Numbered from the stretch's first letter, positions 24,853 to 33,910 are shown. The stretch is DNA of 64,000 nt from CAYUYV01 sp964474635 (GCA_964474635.1 CAYYTT010000003.1:1-64000), one strand, 5' to 3'. The notes: a model not told the origin generated them from the sequence alone. Translations and numbers: made by a program.

Positions 24853-25377
24853 CTACTCCGCCACGGCCACAACGACGGACAAGGAACAATGGTAGGGCAC
24901 ATTGGCCTGACTTCCCGAACACCAGTTGATGTTGTTAGAGGTCTGCGGACGATAAATGGGCGTATCGCCCTTATTGGTGTTGCAAAAGCAGGAGCCACAG
25001 GCCGAAAGTCCGCAACAGTCGTTATAGGAAATGACGTAATCCTTGCCATCGGTCGGGTTGCGACAGGTCCCGATCCAAGTGATGTCCGAGACGACCGTCC
25101 CCGGTGGGCATGTGCTCGCCGAGCCTCCGCAGCAGCCACACAGAAAGCCATCAATGGCGCAGTGACGCCAGTAATTGCAGTCGTTCGGATCTCCCCGTTC
25201 GGGCACGGACTGGCTTGCGCCTTGCGCAAAGGCCCCGCTTCTGAAAACCGGCACCAGCGGCGTGAGTGAAGCGCCGACCAGCGCCGCACCCATCTTGCCC
25301 ATAAATCCGCGCCGGGAGGATGTGCGGGCCCGGTGGCGTGTCATCCGTTCAACGAACTGATCCAATGAGCCTATCAT
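24853..25377 (-). CDS. mauA: TTQ amine dehydrogenase light (small) subunit
   Basis: 174 residues. An N-terminal Tat signal (SRRGFMGKMG, about residues 21-30) leads to a mature domain with about 14 cysteines, as expected for the multiply disulfide-bonded beta subunit. W101 (in ITWIGTC) and W152 (in NINWCSG) are 51 residues apart, the same spacing as the two tryptophans that form tryptophan tryptophylquinone in known enzymes (W57/W108 and W109/W160). D76 and D120 also fall where the conserved catalytic aspartates lie. It carries the active-site quinone that oxidises primary amines to aldehydes in the periplasm. Overlaps mauD by 4 bp. Methylamine versus aromatic or other amines cannot be decided. 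Confidence 0.96.
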   Translation of the reverse strand: MIGSLDQFVERMTRHRARTSSRRGFMGKMGAALVGASLTPLVPVFRSGAFAQGASQSVPERGDPNDCNYWRHCAIDGFLCGCCGGSASTCPPGTVVSDITWIGTCRNPTDGKDYVISYNDCCGLSACGSCFCNTNKGDTPIYRPQTSNNINWCSGSQANVPYHCSLSVVVAVAE

Positions 25378-25964
25378 GCGGCAACTCCTAGCGTGTCGGA
25401 CGCCTCAACCAGGCTGTCGATATGTTCACGGGAATTGACAAGCCCATGGCTTAGCACCGAACCGTTTCGCCCGATGAGGATGCCATAGGGCAGTTTGCTG
25501 ATCCGGTAGGCCATGCCGGCCTCAGCCGACAGAACATAGGGAAAAAATTCGAGCCTGTGGCGGGAAATGAAGGCCCGGTGTTCCGCCTCGTCCCCATCGC
25601 TCGCGAAGACAACCCGCAAACGCCCCTGTTCGGCCGAAGCGATGTTTTTAAGCGCCGGCAGCAATTCCTTGCAGACCGGGCACGTGCTCGACAGGAAGAA
25701 CAGAAGGGTCTCTCGATCATTTTGAGACTGTGCGCCAAAGCGTGTCTCACCGCCATTAAGGGACGGCAGCGAAAAATCCGGCGCCGGATCACCGACCTGG
25801 AGGGCTTGGCCCAGGGAGAGAGCGCCAACGGGCTTCAACCGGTCATGGAGAAGGCCGATCTGCCGCGTCAGGGCATACACCACAACGCAAAGCGCGATGA
25901 TGACAATCCAGGACAGGATCACCGCAACCGTCAATGCTTCCATCATGCTTGGCTCCATCGCCAA
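25374..25964 (-). CDS. mauD: MauD thioredoxin-like disulfide maturation protein
   Basis: 196 residues: an N-terminal membrane anchor (about 11-32) and a periplasmic thioredoxin fold with the redox motif C95-P-V-C98. GDPAPDFSLPSLNGG at the fold entry is typical of MauD and TlpA-like proteins. MauD is needed to form the six or so disulfides of the light chain. The start overlaps the end of mauE by 22 bp. Confidence 0.94.
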   Translation of the reverse strand: MAMEPSMMEALTVAVILSWIVIIALCVVVYALTRQIGLLHDRLKPVGALSLGQALQVGDPAPDFSLPSLNGGETRFGAQSQNDRETLLFFLSSTCPVCKELLPALKNIASAEQGRLRVVFASDGDEAEHRAFISRHRLEFFPYVLSAEAGMAYRISKLPYGILIGRNGSVLSHGLVNSREHIDSLVEASDTLGVAA

Positions 25965-26488
25965 AATTGCCTATTCCGGATCAATGTTTCGCTCATGAGG
26001 TAAAGGGCACAGGCGGACAAAATGCCGAACAGGCAGGCCGCGCCATCAAGCCAGGTCCAGGAGCGCACGGCCGTGGGCATCAGCAATACAGCGGCAACAA
26101 CACACAGCGCCCCGTTCCGCACCACCAGTGCCGCAGAGATCTGGCCCGTTCCCCGCCCAAAATGGCAGCCGCAATCGATCTGCGTTCTGCCGCGCAACAG
26201 GTTGATCCCTATTGCACTTGCGTAAATGGCCAACAGGGTCATGGTGAGAAGCGCCCCGGCCCGAACGGACCCAAGCAGGAGGAGGAGAGCGGCAAAACTC
26301 TCCATAAGGACGACAAGGCCTGCGACAACAGGCGCCAGGAGATCGGGCCCAAGGCGATAGGCCTTGAGTGTCCCGAGAAAACGCCTCACATGCGCTACTT
26401 TGTGGATGGCCCCCACACTGAATAATAGAGCAAAGGCCCAAGTCAGGATCATCGCGAATACCGGATCAAGCCCCATCGCCGTCACCAT
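25943..26488 (-). CDS. mauE: MauE membrane protein for light-chain maturation
   Basis: 181 residues with four to five membrane helices (about 8-25, 48-70, 75-95, 118-135, 145-162), as in MauE/DoxX-like proteins. Family features include SVGAIHKVAHVRRFLGTLKAY and INLLRGRTQIDCGCHFG, with a Cys pair near residue 103. MauE acts with MauD in disulfide formation or export of the small subunit. It overlaps the heavy-chain stop by 7 bp, and its order after mauB matches both mau and aau clusters. Confidence 0.92.
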   Translation of the reverse strand: MVTAMGLDPVFAMILTWAFALLFSVGAIHKVAHVRRFLGTLKAYRLGPDLLAPVVAGLVVLMESFAALLLLLGSVRAGALLTMTLLAIYASAIGINLLRGRTQIDCGCHFGRGTGQISAALVVRNGALCVVAAVLLMPTAVRSWTWLDGAACLFGILSACALYLMSETLIRNRQFWRWSQA

Positions 26489-27786
26489 GCCTTGATCGCA
26501 ATGTGGGCCCCGCCCGGATTGACCGGGCCACGCACCAGGTGCGTGCCATCGTCCCCGTCATACACATTGACGCGGGATTGGAGCAGGTCCCGGAAACCGG
26601 CCTCGCCTTCGGTGACCAGGATCCACAGGGTCTCCAGAAACGACACGGGAATGTGGAGATCCATGGTAACAAGGCGTGGCTGCTCTGCCTGCGTCACATC
26701 GATGGAAACGGTCAGATCCTTCATCTTGATGCGTTGGACTCGTTGCCTCTTGGCCGTATCGACAACCCAAACCTCCTCGCCCGGATCCTCGAATTTTTCC
26801 GGTTTGCCCTGCCGCATCAAAACGAACAATCGTCCGCTCGCCCGGTGGATCGCCAGATGTCCAAGACCGGCGATGGTCCACTGGTCGCCGCGGTCCCCGT
26901 CGCTCAGGAGCGACCAGCTGCCCAGATGATCGATCCGCGTATCCGTCATTCGAATGGCATGGACCCGCGCCTGGCGTGACAGGAAGTACCAAGTATCTCC
27001 AGCGTTGACCGGGGATGCCGTCAGCGGATCCTCAATGGCATCGAACAGGACGCCGGTGCGTTCGCGCTCCACGACACGGCCATCAGAACCAAGACGAAGG
27101 CGCATAAAGGATCCATTGCTGCAGATCAGGTAAAAGCTGCGTTCACCGCCCTCATGGGCGCCCATGCATCCGGGCGTTTCCACCTCCTCAACGAAGCGAC
27201 GCTCTTTCAGGTCCACGATGCTCAGCGATTGGGCGGGTGTATAATTCACGACGGCGAGGAAGCGCTGATCCGGGGTCATACGCATCATTTGGCTCGGCTG
27301 CGTCGCGTTCATCCGCTTGGCGGGAATTTCAATCTCGTATCTGGGCCGAAGGGTCTTATCGTCATAGGCCGCGACGATATCGGTGCGCTCCCCGCGCGTA
27401 CCTCGGCTCAAATAGGTCTCAACGGTCAGGATTGCACCATAACGATCGGCCGGCAGAAGATTTGTGAACCAATATCCCGTGCTGAGTTGACCCAACCGCC
27501 TTGCATTGATGTCGTAAAGATAGGCGCGCCCATCCACGAAACTTGGTGAACCAACGCCATAGGCCCAGTAGCGCATCCCCGGAGCCGCATCATCTAACGT
27601 TGTGGACCGGGCCATTTCGGGGAAAGGACTGTTGCGCACAGGGCCCGTCGTTGCGTTTCCGGCCACCATTGAAGCCTGCCACAGCGCAGCACCAGTCAGC
27701 GCCGCCAGGAGGACCAGAAGGACGATCAAAACACGGATCATGAGGGTCAAGATCGGTTTCCTTGTCCGGGACGTCCGCGCGGTCAT
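26482..27786 (-). CDS. mauB: TTQ amine dehydrogenase heavy (large) subunit
   Basis: 434 residues. A basic N-terminus with a hydrophobic stretch (IRVLIVLLVLLAALTG) directs export. The rest is a predicted seven-bladed beta-propeller, with repeated strands such as YLYDINARRLG, MRMTPDQRFLAVVNYTPAQSLSIVDL and VWVVDTAKRQRVQRI. It pairs with the TTQ light chain in a periplasmic tetramer. Length is slightly above the ~380-420 residues usual for mature subunits. GAGGAG upstream supports the start. First structural gene of the operon, 27 bp after the TetR gene. The sequence is divergent enough that methylamine specificity should not be assumed. Confidence 0.93.
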   Translation of the reverse strand: MTARTSRTRKPILTLMIRVLIVLLVLLAALTGAALWQASMVAGNATTGPVRNSPFPEMARSTTLDDAAPGMRYWAYGVGSPSFVDGRAYLYDINARRLGQLSTGYWFTNLLPADRYGAILTVETYLSRGTRGERTDIVAAYDDKTLRPRYEIEIPAKRMNATQPSQMMRMTPDQRFLAVVNYTPAQSLSIVDLKERRFVEEVETPGCMGAHEGGERSFYLICSNGSFMRLRLGSDGRVVERERTGVLFDAIEDPLTASPVNAGDTWYFLSRQARVHAIRMTDTRIDHLGSWSLLSDGDRGDQWTIAGLGHLAIHRASGRLFVLMRQGKPEKFEDPGEEVWVVDTAKRQRVQRIKMKDLTVSIDVTQAEQPRLVTMDLHIPVSFLETLWILVTEGEAGFRDLLQSRVNVYDGDDGTHLVRGPVNPGGAHIAIKAW

Positions 27787-27813
27787 GATGGGTCTCCTCG
27801 TCCCGGATATCGG

Positions 27814-28458
27814 TTAAGTCGACGGATTATTGGGGGCGGTCAAAATGCGTTCAAGATAGACGGCCTGCATGTCAAGACCGTGCTGCAAGACTTGTTCAGC
27901 CAGGTCGCCCTCGCACTCAAAATAAAGATCGATCAGCGATACGGCGGTTTCAGTCAGCATCAGGAATGCCGGCTCAAGGTCCGCTCGCGATGCACCGAAG
28001 CCCCTGTGATGGGTGAGTTCGGCAATGCGGATGGCGATCTGCTTGGTATCGTCCAGATCCATGCGCCGCAGGAGGGGCGAACTCTTCATGGCGCGCCGGA
28101 TCGCAACGCCGCCCGGGCGTTGCTTAAGCCAGCCGATGAGATCGCGGACGGTGCCGACCCAGAACCCCGCCGACGGTATGTCGGGCGACGCCTTTGCATC
28201 GTAGTCCTCCACCCATACGTTCCAGTCCGCAATCAGATGGTCTGCAAGGGTCGCAACAATCGAAAGCTTGTTTGGAAAATAGCGATAGAGGGTTTGCACG
28301 CCCACACCGGCCCGTTCAGCGACCAGATTCGTGGTCAGCCCATCCCAACCAACCTCATCCAGAACGACCGCCGCCGTCGCCAGTATATGGTCGAAGGTCT
28401 TTCTGGACCGGGCCTGCGAAGGCGTTCTCCTGAGAAGATCGTGCGTTTCGTCCATCAT
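27814..28458 (-). CDS. TetR-family transcriptional regulator
   Basis: 214 residues from the start I favour at 28458. The N-terminal HTH is clear (ILATAAVVLDEVGWDGLTTNLVAERAGVGVQTLYRYFPNKLSI, residues about 25-70). The C-terminal ligand domain is helical and undiagnosed. A start at 28500 would place an operator-like dyad inside the coding region and adds a non-conserved N-terminus. It lies 27 bp upstream of mauB on the same strand and faces the serine hydrolase, so it probably regulates one or both; an amine or amide ligand is a guess. Confidence 0.88.
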   Translation of the reverse strand: MMDETHDLLRRTPSQARSRKTFDHILATAAVVLDEVGWDGLTTNLVAERAGVGVQTLYRYFPNKLSIVATLADHLIADWNVWVEDYDAKASPDIPSAGFWVGTVRDLIGWLKQRPGGVAIRRAMKSSPLLRRMDLDDTKQIAIRIAELTHHRGFGASRADLEPAFLMLTETAVSLIDLYFECEGDLAEQVLQHGLDMQAVYLERILTAPNNPST

Positions 28459-28483
28459 CGGTCCCGTTCGCGCTCGACAAAGC

Positions 28484-28497
28484 GGAGCATTTGCTCC
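28484..28497. promoter_or_regulatory. Candidate TetR operator
   Basis: GGAGCA-TT-TGCTCC, a 6-bp perfect dyad, lies in the spacer between the TetR start (28458) and the divergent hydrolase (28577). This is the usual location for autoregulation plus control of the neighbour. Confidence 0.45.
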
Positions 28498-28576
28498 CAT
28501 TATTGAGCGGTGAGGACACGAGCCCTGTCAAGGGGCAATCCGGGCCTTCGGGCAGAGCCGAAAGCGGAGGGAAGCG

Positions 28577-29731
28577 GTGCGCGACTTTACGACGGAAAAT
28601 TGGAGCGATGCTCCGCACAACCAGCAAAGCTTTCAGCAGGTGCAGTCCCTGTTCCCCACGGCACGTCTGCGTCGCGGGGCAGAAGGTCCAAGCGCGCTGT
28701 CGCAGCGGCAACAAGACATTACGCGAATTGAATATGATAGTGTGGACGGATCAAAACGGACCATCGCCCATTTTCTCGAGAACTCCTATAATGATGCTTT
28801 TCTGGTTGTGAAGGATGGCGCCATCATTGCCGAGCATTACGACAATGGCATGGGCCCGGACAGCCTGCACCTCATCAACTCAATCTCAAAATCTTTCCTA
28901 GGCATGCTGGCAGGCATCCTCGCCGGTCAGGGGTTGCTCGATCCAGAGAAAAAGGTGTCCGCCTACATCCCCGAATTCGCCGCCAATGCCTTCGCGCACA
29001 CGACGGTTCGGGAGGTTCTGGATATGACGGCGGCCGTGAAATTTGGCGAGGACTACGACACACCGGACGATGATTTCTGGACCGAGACCTCCGTCGTCGG
29101 ATGGCGTCCCGCCTTGGTCAAGCCGGGGGCACCGCATACCTTGTTCGACTACGCCCTGTCGCGGACCGAAACGGTCCAGGCGGACGGTGCGGGTTTCAAG
29201 TACCGCACGCTCCTTACCAATGTGCTCGGCATGGTCATTGAACGGGCCGTCGGACGTCCGCTCCAAGATCTCATGGAAGAGGAGTTGATCCAGAAGCTCG
29301 GCTTCGAACAGGACTGCACTGTCGTGGTGGATCGCCAGGGCTTTCCCTATATCGGCGCTGGCATGAGTGTGTGTGCCCGCGATCTTGCGCGCTTCGGCCT
29401 GATGCTGATGAATGGCGGGACCTGGAATGGACGCCAGGTCGTGCCGGCGGGCTGGGTCGCCGGAACACTGTCGGGCGATGATGATCTGCGCAGGTCTTTT
29501 GCCAACAGCGCGTATGGTGAGGGACTGCCCGGCGGTCACTATCGAAACCAGTGCTGGGCCCACAAAGATCTGGGCCTCATTATCTGTATTGGTATCCATG
29601 GACAGACAATTGTGAGCCATCCGGCGACGAAAACGGTGATCGTGAAGCTCACCAGTCATCCGCAGCCCGCGCCGACGCATTTTTACACCGATGTCTTTTC
29701 GGCCAGCCTGACCATTGCGGCGGCCCTTTAA
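28577..29731 (+). CDS. Serine hydrolase, class C beta-lactamase fold (NylB-like)
   Basis: 384 residues starting with GTG at 28577 after a well-spaced GGAGGG. The catalytic S-x-x-K is S102-I-S-K105, and Y209 in KYRT occupies the place of the YxN tyrosine. The sequence around NSISKSFLGMLAGILAGQGLL is close in style to 6-aminohexanoate-dimer hydrolase (NylB) and related amidases or esterases rather than to true beta-lactamases. No signal peptide is visible, so it is probably cytoplasmic. Divergent from the TetR and amine dehydrogenase operon, hence a possible role in freeing amines from amides. Confidence 0.88.
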   Translation: MRDFTTENWSDAPHNQQSFQQVQSLFPTARLRRGAEGPSALSQRQQDITRIEYDSVDGSKRTIAHFLENSYNDAFLVVKDGAIIAEHYDNGMGPDSLHLINSISKSFLGMLAGILAGQGLLDPEKKVSAYIPEFAANAFAHTTVREVLDMTAAVKFGEDYDTPDDDFWTETSVVGWRPALVKPGAPHTLFDYALSRTETVQADGAGFKYRTLLTNVLGMVIERAVGRPLQDLMEEELIQKLGFEQDCTVVVDRQGFPYIGAGMSVCARDLARFGLMLMNGGTWNGRQVVPAGWVAGTLSGDDDLRRSFANSAYGEGLPGGHYRNQCWAHKDLGLIICIGIHGQTIVSHPATKTVIVKLTSHPQPAPTHFYTDVFSASLTIAAAL

Positions 29732-30151
29732 GGGCTGGCCATCGACTGGGTGCCGCGGCCCGCTCCGTCCCCTGGAGGACCTTTGCCCGCCCGGGCGCAA
29801 GGCCCCAGTCCCCGCTTGCCAGGTCCGGCCCCGCTTGCCAGGTCTGGCCCCGCTTGCCAGGTCCGGCAATGCGGGTGACATTCCCGTTACATGCCGGTAG
29901 TTTACGTCGCGTAATAGGGGTGCCGGGCGCAATGCTCGAGGATCTTGGCCCAGGCGTCATGGCCCAGGCGTCATAGGTTGGGCGCATCGGGGCTGGGCAC
30001 GCCGGCGTGATCGAGCAATATACCCTTTTTGGGTCAGGCTGGGTTGCCCCCATTGTTCTTTCGATGCGTCGCATGGTGGGCCCTGTCCCTTGGGTCCCGG
30101 GGCCGGCCGAAAGGGTGTGGGCGGACGCGTCCATGACGGGAAGGATGGGCC
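29732..30151. repeat. 420-bp gene-free stretch with 19-bp tandem repeats and a 14-bp duplication
   Basis: The unit CCCCGCTTGCCAGGTCCGG is repeated three times (29810-29828, 29829-29847 with one change, 29848-29866). A separate perfect 14-bp duplication (GGCCCAGGCGTCAT) occupies 29947-29974. The end of the region holds GGGAAGGA at 30139-30145, the ribosome site of the next gene. I see no RNA gene or coding frame in it. Confidence 0.85.
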
Positions 30152-32740
30152 ATGAGCGAGCGTGAAGACCTGTTCGCCGCCGAAGGACTGGACGGCGAAG
30201 AGGATATTGCCCCGCCGCCTGCCCGCGGCACGCCGGTCACCCGGTTCTTCCAATCGATCACGGGCAGCTCGTGGTCGATCATTGCCATCCTTGCCAGTCT
30301 TGCCATCTCCATCGTCTCTTTCAAGACGACTTTCCAGGGCATGACGGATTATCTGGGCGCGGAACCACCCTTTGGCTTTGCCCTGTCATTTTTGCTGACC
30401 TTCGGGGTCCAGAGCCTGCTTTTCATTGTCAGTTGGCTTATTGCCTATGCCATTTTTGAGCGCAGGCTGTTTCAGACGGTCAGCTTTACGATCATCTGGG
30501 CGATTTCCATGGCGGTCTCGGTCGGCTTCTCGTTTGTCGATCTTTACGACGGGCGCCTGAAGGCCGGCGGCGGCGCGGTGGAGGCCCAGGAGGCGGGCCG
30601 CATGGGCCGGGCCACCAGCCTCGCGACCGACACGATCCTGGATTTGCGCGAGCAGATGGACGCCCAGCGGACCCGGATCTTCAAGGATTTCCGCAGCCAG
30701 GACACCTATCTGACCTTCAAGGAAACCGAAGATCGCATCCGCCAGCTCGCCACCAATCCGCCGGCGGAGGTCGCGGACGTCTTTCGACGGCAACTGGCTC
30801 AATACAAGACCGAACGCGATGACATCATCCAGGCGCGCAACACGCTCGCCGTGGACCTGAGCCGCGTCGACCAGGACATCGCGGCGGTCCAAACGGCCAT
30901 CAACCAGGCCCAGGGCGAGTTGATGGCCTATATGGACAGCAACGCCGAACAGAAAGCCGGCGCGGAAAAAATACTGGTCCAGCTTGAGCCGCGCGTGATC
31001 GCACTCACCCAGCAGGTCGAGAATGAAATCGCCGGACGCGGATCGCGATATGCCGAGACCGTGGGGCGCCCCGGATGCGGGCGCGTGTGCCAGGAACTGC
31101 AAAGGGAACTCAACCCCCTGCGCCTGAAGGTGCAAGAAGCCAAGATCCTTGTCGAAACGATCACGGCCCGCGAACGCGAGCTTCAAGGCAAAATCGATGC
31201 GCTCGAAACGGAGCTTGTCGGGCTCCAAGGACAGCGCAGGGGCTTGCTGGCCGACACTGAAACGCCGCCGACCGCCACCTCCATGGCACAAGGGCCAGGT
31301 GGGCGGTCCCTTGAGAGCCGGTCCGATGGCGGGCTCTCCGTACCCGCCGCAACGATCCTTGACGCCCAGGACCAGCGTCTCGCGTTCCTCGACGCCCGCA
31401 TCGCGCTTTTTGACGGCAGCAACAATCCTGTCCGGGCCATTTCCGCGCGCATTATCGAAAACATCAACGCGTTCGAGAAAAACCAGGATCTCGACGCCTT
31501 CGATGAAGCCATCGAACTGTGTCGCCGGGTGGCGGCCATGGATGGCGGGGCCTTCGTTCACCGTGGTCGTGCGCCCGATGATGTGTGCCCGGGTGTCCAG
31601 GACAATCCGGTCTTTGCGGTCCTTGCGGGCTACAATGCCCAGCGGGCGCGATTTGACGCCACCTGTGGCGGGCGCACCGACGAGGGTCTGGGTCAGACCC
31701 TGGCGCGGCTGCGCTCCGCTGATGACATGTTCGCCCTGACGACGACCTGTATCCAGGAATCGGGACTGCGCGGGGCGGCAATCGATGGGCTGTGGGCGGA
31801 TTTGCGCAACAAGATGCAGCGCTGGAGCCCGACCGCCAGCAAAACCGACAAGGCCTACACGGCCCTGATCGAGGATAAGGAAACGGCGGCCCTGATGTCC
31901 TTTGGCATTGCGCTGGTCATGGACTTCCTGGTGCTGCTCGTGGCCATCGGCGGCCAGCAGATGCAATCGGTCGAGACCCTCCACCGGGAGGGGAAAACCG
32001 ACCTGTTCAAGGACGGTATGGCCAATCTCACCGTGATGGAGACCGACAGCCCGCGGGCCCGGTCCATCAAGATGTTCCTGAAGCACTGCCATTTCCGCGG
32101 CGACGGCAGCGGCCGGGTCAATCTCGACGGGCTGAGCGGTGACGAGTACCGGGACTCACTCAGTACGCTGCACATGCTGATGGCCAACCGTCAGGCCTTC
32201 ATCCAGGACGAGCAGCAGCCTTCGGTGATCACCATCACCAAATCGGGCCACCGGCGCCTGATGACTTTGCTGCAGCGGGATCCGAGCCAACGGGCACGGC
32301 GTGATTTCACCTCCCCCGCCGATCGCCGCTACGGTCCTGGCGCCAACTTTACCTTCTGGACGCCGAAGGGCGCCGCGCCCAGCACCACGGACAAGGGCCC
32401 GGATCGCATTTTCAGGGGCTGGCCCTCCATCGCCGCCAATGATTCCCAGGATGCGGCGGGCGGGCAGTCGCGTCCCGCCTCGGGCGGTACGGCGCGCCCC
32501 GCCGATCCCCGCCGCATGCCCCCGCGCGCGGCCGGAACGGCGGCCGGGCAAGAGTGGAGCCTCAGGGAACCCGAGAGCCGCGAGCATCTGGTCCGCGAGA
32601 CCGGCTCCGTCCGTGAAGACCCCGCTCATGGGGCCGATCTCCGGGACGATAACCCCGATCAGGGGCAATCCTCGTCAGAGCCCCCGCGCCAGCAGGCCGC
32701 ATATCCCAATCTCGACAATCTCTACATCCGCCGGTCCTGA
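30152..32740 (+). CDS. Uncharacterised membrane protein with long coiled-coil domain
   Basis: 862 residues; I do not recognise the family. Three membrane helices lie at about 40-61, 75-102 and 110-132, and a fourth at about 583-603. With a cytoplasmic N-terminus this puts residues ~135-580 outside. That part is mostly coiled coil (about 165-370) followed by a region with paired cysteines (GCGRVCQEL, ELCRR with DDVCPG, FDATCGGR, TTTCIQ), which fits disulfides in the periplasm. The cytoplasmic tail (~605-862) ends in a Pro/Arg-rich disordered region after ITITKSGHRRLMTLL, which could be the wing and last helix of a winged-helix domain. It starts after GGGAAGGA and is convergent with the GTPase-like gene. 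Confidence 0.85.
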   Translation: MSEREDLFAAEGLDGEEDIAPPPARGTPVTRFFQSITGSSWSIIAILASLAISIVSFKTTFQGMTDYLGAEPPFGFALSFLLTFGVQSLLFIVSWLIAYAIFERRLFQTVSFTIIWAISMAVSVGFSFVDLYDGRLKAGGGAVEAQEAGRMGRATSLATDTILDLREQMDAQRTRIFKDFRSQDTYLTFKETEDRIRQLATNPPAEVADVFRRQLAQYKTERDDIIQARNTLAVDLSRVDQDIAAVQTAINQAQGELMAYMDSNAEQKAGAEKILVQLEPRVIALTQQVENEIAGRGSRYAETVGRPGCGRVCQELQRELNPLRLKVQEAKILVETITARERELQGKIDALETELVGLQGQRRGLLADTETPPTATSMAQGPGGRSLESRSDGGLSVPAATILDAQDQRLAFLDARIALFDGSNNPVRAISARIIENINAFEKNQDLDAFDEAIELCRRVAAMDGGAFVHRGRAPDDVCPGVQDNPVFAVLAGYNAQRARFDATCGGRTDEGLGQTLARLRSADDMFALTTTCIQESGLRGAAIDGLWADLRNKMQRWSPTASKTDKAYTALIEDKETAALMSFGIALVMDFLVLLVAIGGQQMQSVETLHREGKTDLFKDGMANLTVMETDSPRARSIKMFLKHCHFRGDGSGRVNLDGLSGDEYRDSLSTLHMLMANRQAFIQDEQQPSVITITKSGHRRLMTLLQRDPSQRARRDFTSPADRRYGPGANFTFWTPKGAAPSTTDKGPDRIFRGWPSIAANDSQDAAGGQSRPASGGTARPADPRRMPPRAAGTAAGQEWSLREPESREHLVRETGSVREDPAHGADLRDDNPDQGQSSSEPPRQQAAYPNLDNLYIRRS

Positions 32741-32791
32741 CGCCGCCTTCGAATGGCGGGACGGCGCGCGGAAAGACCGGCGGTGATGTCG

Positions 32792-33910
32792 TCACATGAA
32801 CGCGTCCAACGGATAGGTGAGTTGGCCCTGGCGCCCCGTGACGAGATACATGAACGGGTCCACGATCATGAAGGGCTGCCAATAGCGCCGGGCTTCCATT
32901 TCCGGGTAAAGGGCAAAGGAGCGCTGCAGAAAACTCAGCCCCCCCTCCCCGGGCGCCTGGATCAGCATGCCGTCCCGGTGCAGATCGTAATTGGCGCAGC
33001 CATTCTTGATCACGAAGCCGTAGACGGACACCGGGCACAGGCAGATCTCGACAGGCCGTCCCGACGCGGTCTTCTTGCCCATGAGACCAAGGAGCGAGCG
33101 CCGAAGCGCGTCGTCATCAAGGACAACTTCAAGCACCGCACGCTGAAACTCCCGCGGATCGAGCGCGGCTTCGATGGCTTCCCGACCAAAGGCGGTCCAG
33201 CGGGTCTCATATTTGGTCAGACACAGGACGAGCCGCTCGACCCGGCAATCGGGCGACCGCAACCGGTTGAACAGCCGGACATAGTTCAAGACCACATTCG
33301 CGTCGCCATCGGCGCGATAGGTGGCGGGAAGACAGACCATCAAATGGCGCACCCGGGAGATCCAGGCCTCCGCCTCCTGCATGCGGATCCGCTCGCGCGC
33401 GCCGGCCCGCAAGGCCGACTCCACCCCTGGAAAGGCCAGCCCGCCGGCCAGATCCGTGATCGTCAGGGGGATCGACTCAAGCTCGCCGCGTTCGGCCGGG
33501 TCCCCCAGATCGCCGACCTCAACACTTTTGCGGGCCGACCGGCGCTTGGCTTTCGCACCAGGGTCCTCGTAGTAATCAAGGCGCAGATCATAATGCAGCG
33601 GCCGGTCCTCCGGCGTCGCCGCGTAATGGCCACCATTGGTCAGGGACTGTATGACCTGCGTTGAGACATGTTCGATGGTCCCGGTTGGATCGGCCGAATC
33701 GGGCAGAGGCCGCTCATCGGACAGGAACACCGGGTGTTCTTCGGGAAAGCTGTGCAGACTCTGGTCCGCCAGTTTCAGCGTCGCCGACAGGAGAGCAGTT
33801 TTACCCGATTGGCGTTGACCCACGAGGGCGATTCCGAGTTTTCCACCGTCGTTGGTTTTGATCATCTTTTCTGAATTGGACATCAACTCGCCATTACCGC
33901 TGAGATACAC
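32792..33910 (-). CDS. P-loop GTPase-like protein of unknown family
   Basis: 372 residues from GTG 33910 (an internal ATG at 33883 is a reasonable alternative; neither has a good ribosome site). Walker A is G31-QRQSG-K37-T38, a DxxG switch is D153-L-A-G156 in TITDLAGG, and LCLTKYE (about 229-235) sits where TRAFAC GTPases have N/TKxD, here ending in Glu. The G domain is therefore probably GTP-specific and TRAFAC-like. The C-terminal ~130 residues include MYLVTGRQGQ and are unknown. Divergent from the 1173-residue protein across an A+T-rich spacer and convergent with the membrane coiled-coil gene 51 bp away. Resembles GTPases in Aravind-type GTPase-associated conflict systems or YcjX-like proteins only in general layout. 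Confidence 0.8.
   Translation of the reverse strand: MYLSGNGELMSNSEKMIKTNDGGKLGIALVGQRQSGKTALLSATLKLADQSLHSFPEEHPVFLSDERPLPDSADPTGTIEHVSTQVIQSLTNGGHYAATPEDRPLHYDLRLDYYEDPGAKAKRRSARKSVEVGDLGDPAERGELESIPLTITDLAGGLAFPGVESALRAGARERIRMQEAEAWISRVRHLMVCLPATYRADGDANVVLNYVRLFNRLRSPDCRVERLVLCLTKYETRWTAFGREAIEAALDPREFQRAVLEVVLDDDALRRSLLGLMGKKTASGRPVEICLCPVSVYGFVIKNGCANYDLHRDGMLIQAPGEGGLSFLQRSFALYPEMEARRYWQPFMIVDPFMYLVTGRQGQLTYPLDAFM

Noticed and set aside
28577..29731. Calling the serine hydrolase a beta-lactamase
   Set aside because: The S-x-x-K is shared by many esterases, amidases and DD-peptidases. The absence of a signal peptide and the style of sequence favour NylB-like amidase or esterase.
30386..32092. 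A 568-codon minus-strand frame opposite the membrane coiled-coil gene
   Set aside because: Antisense to the plus-strand gene that has a ribosome site, membrane helices and sensible domain layout. The product here has no domain.
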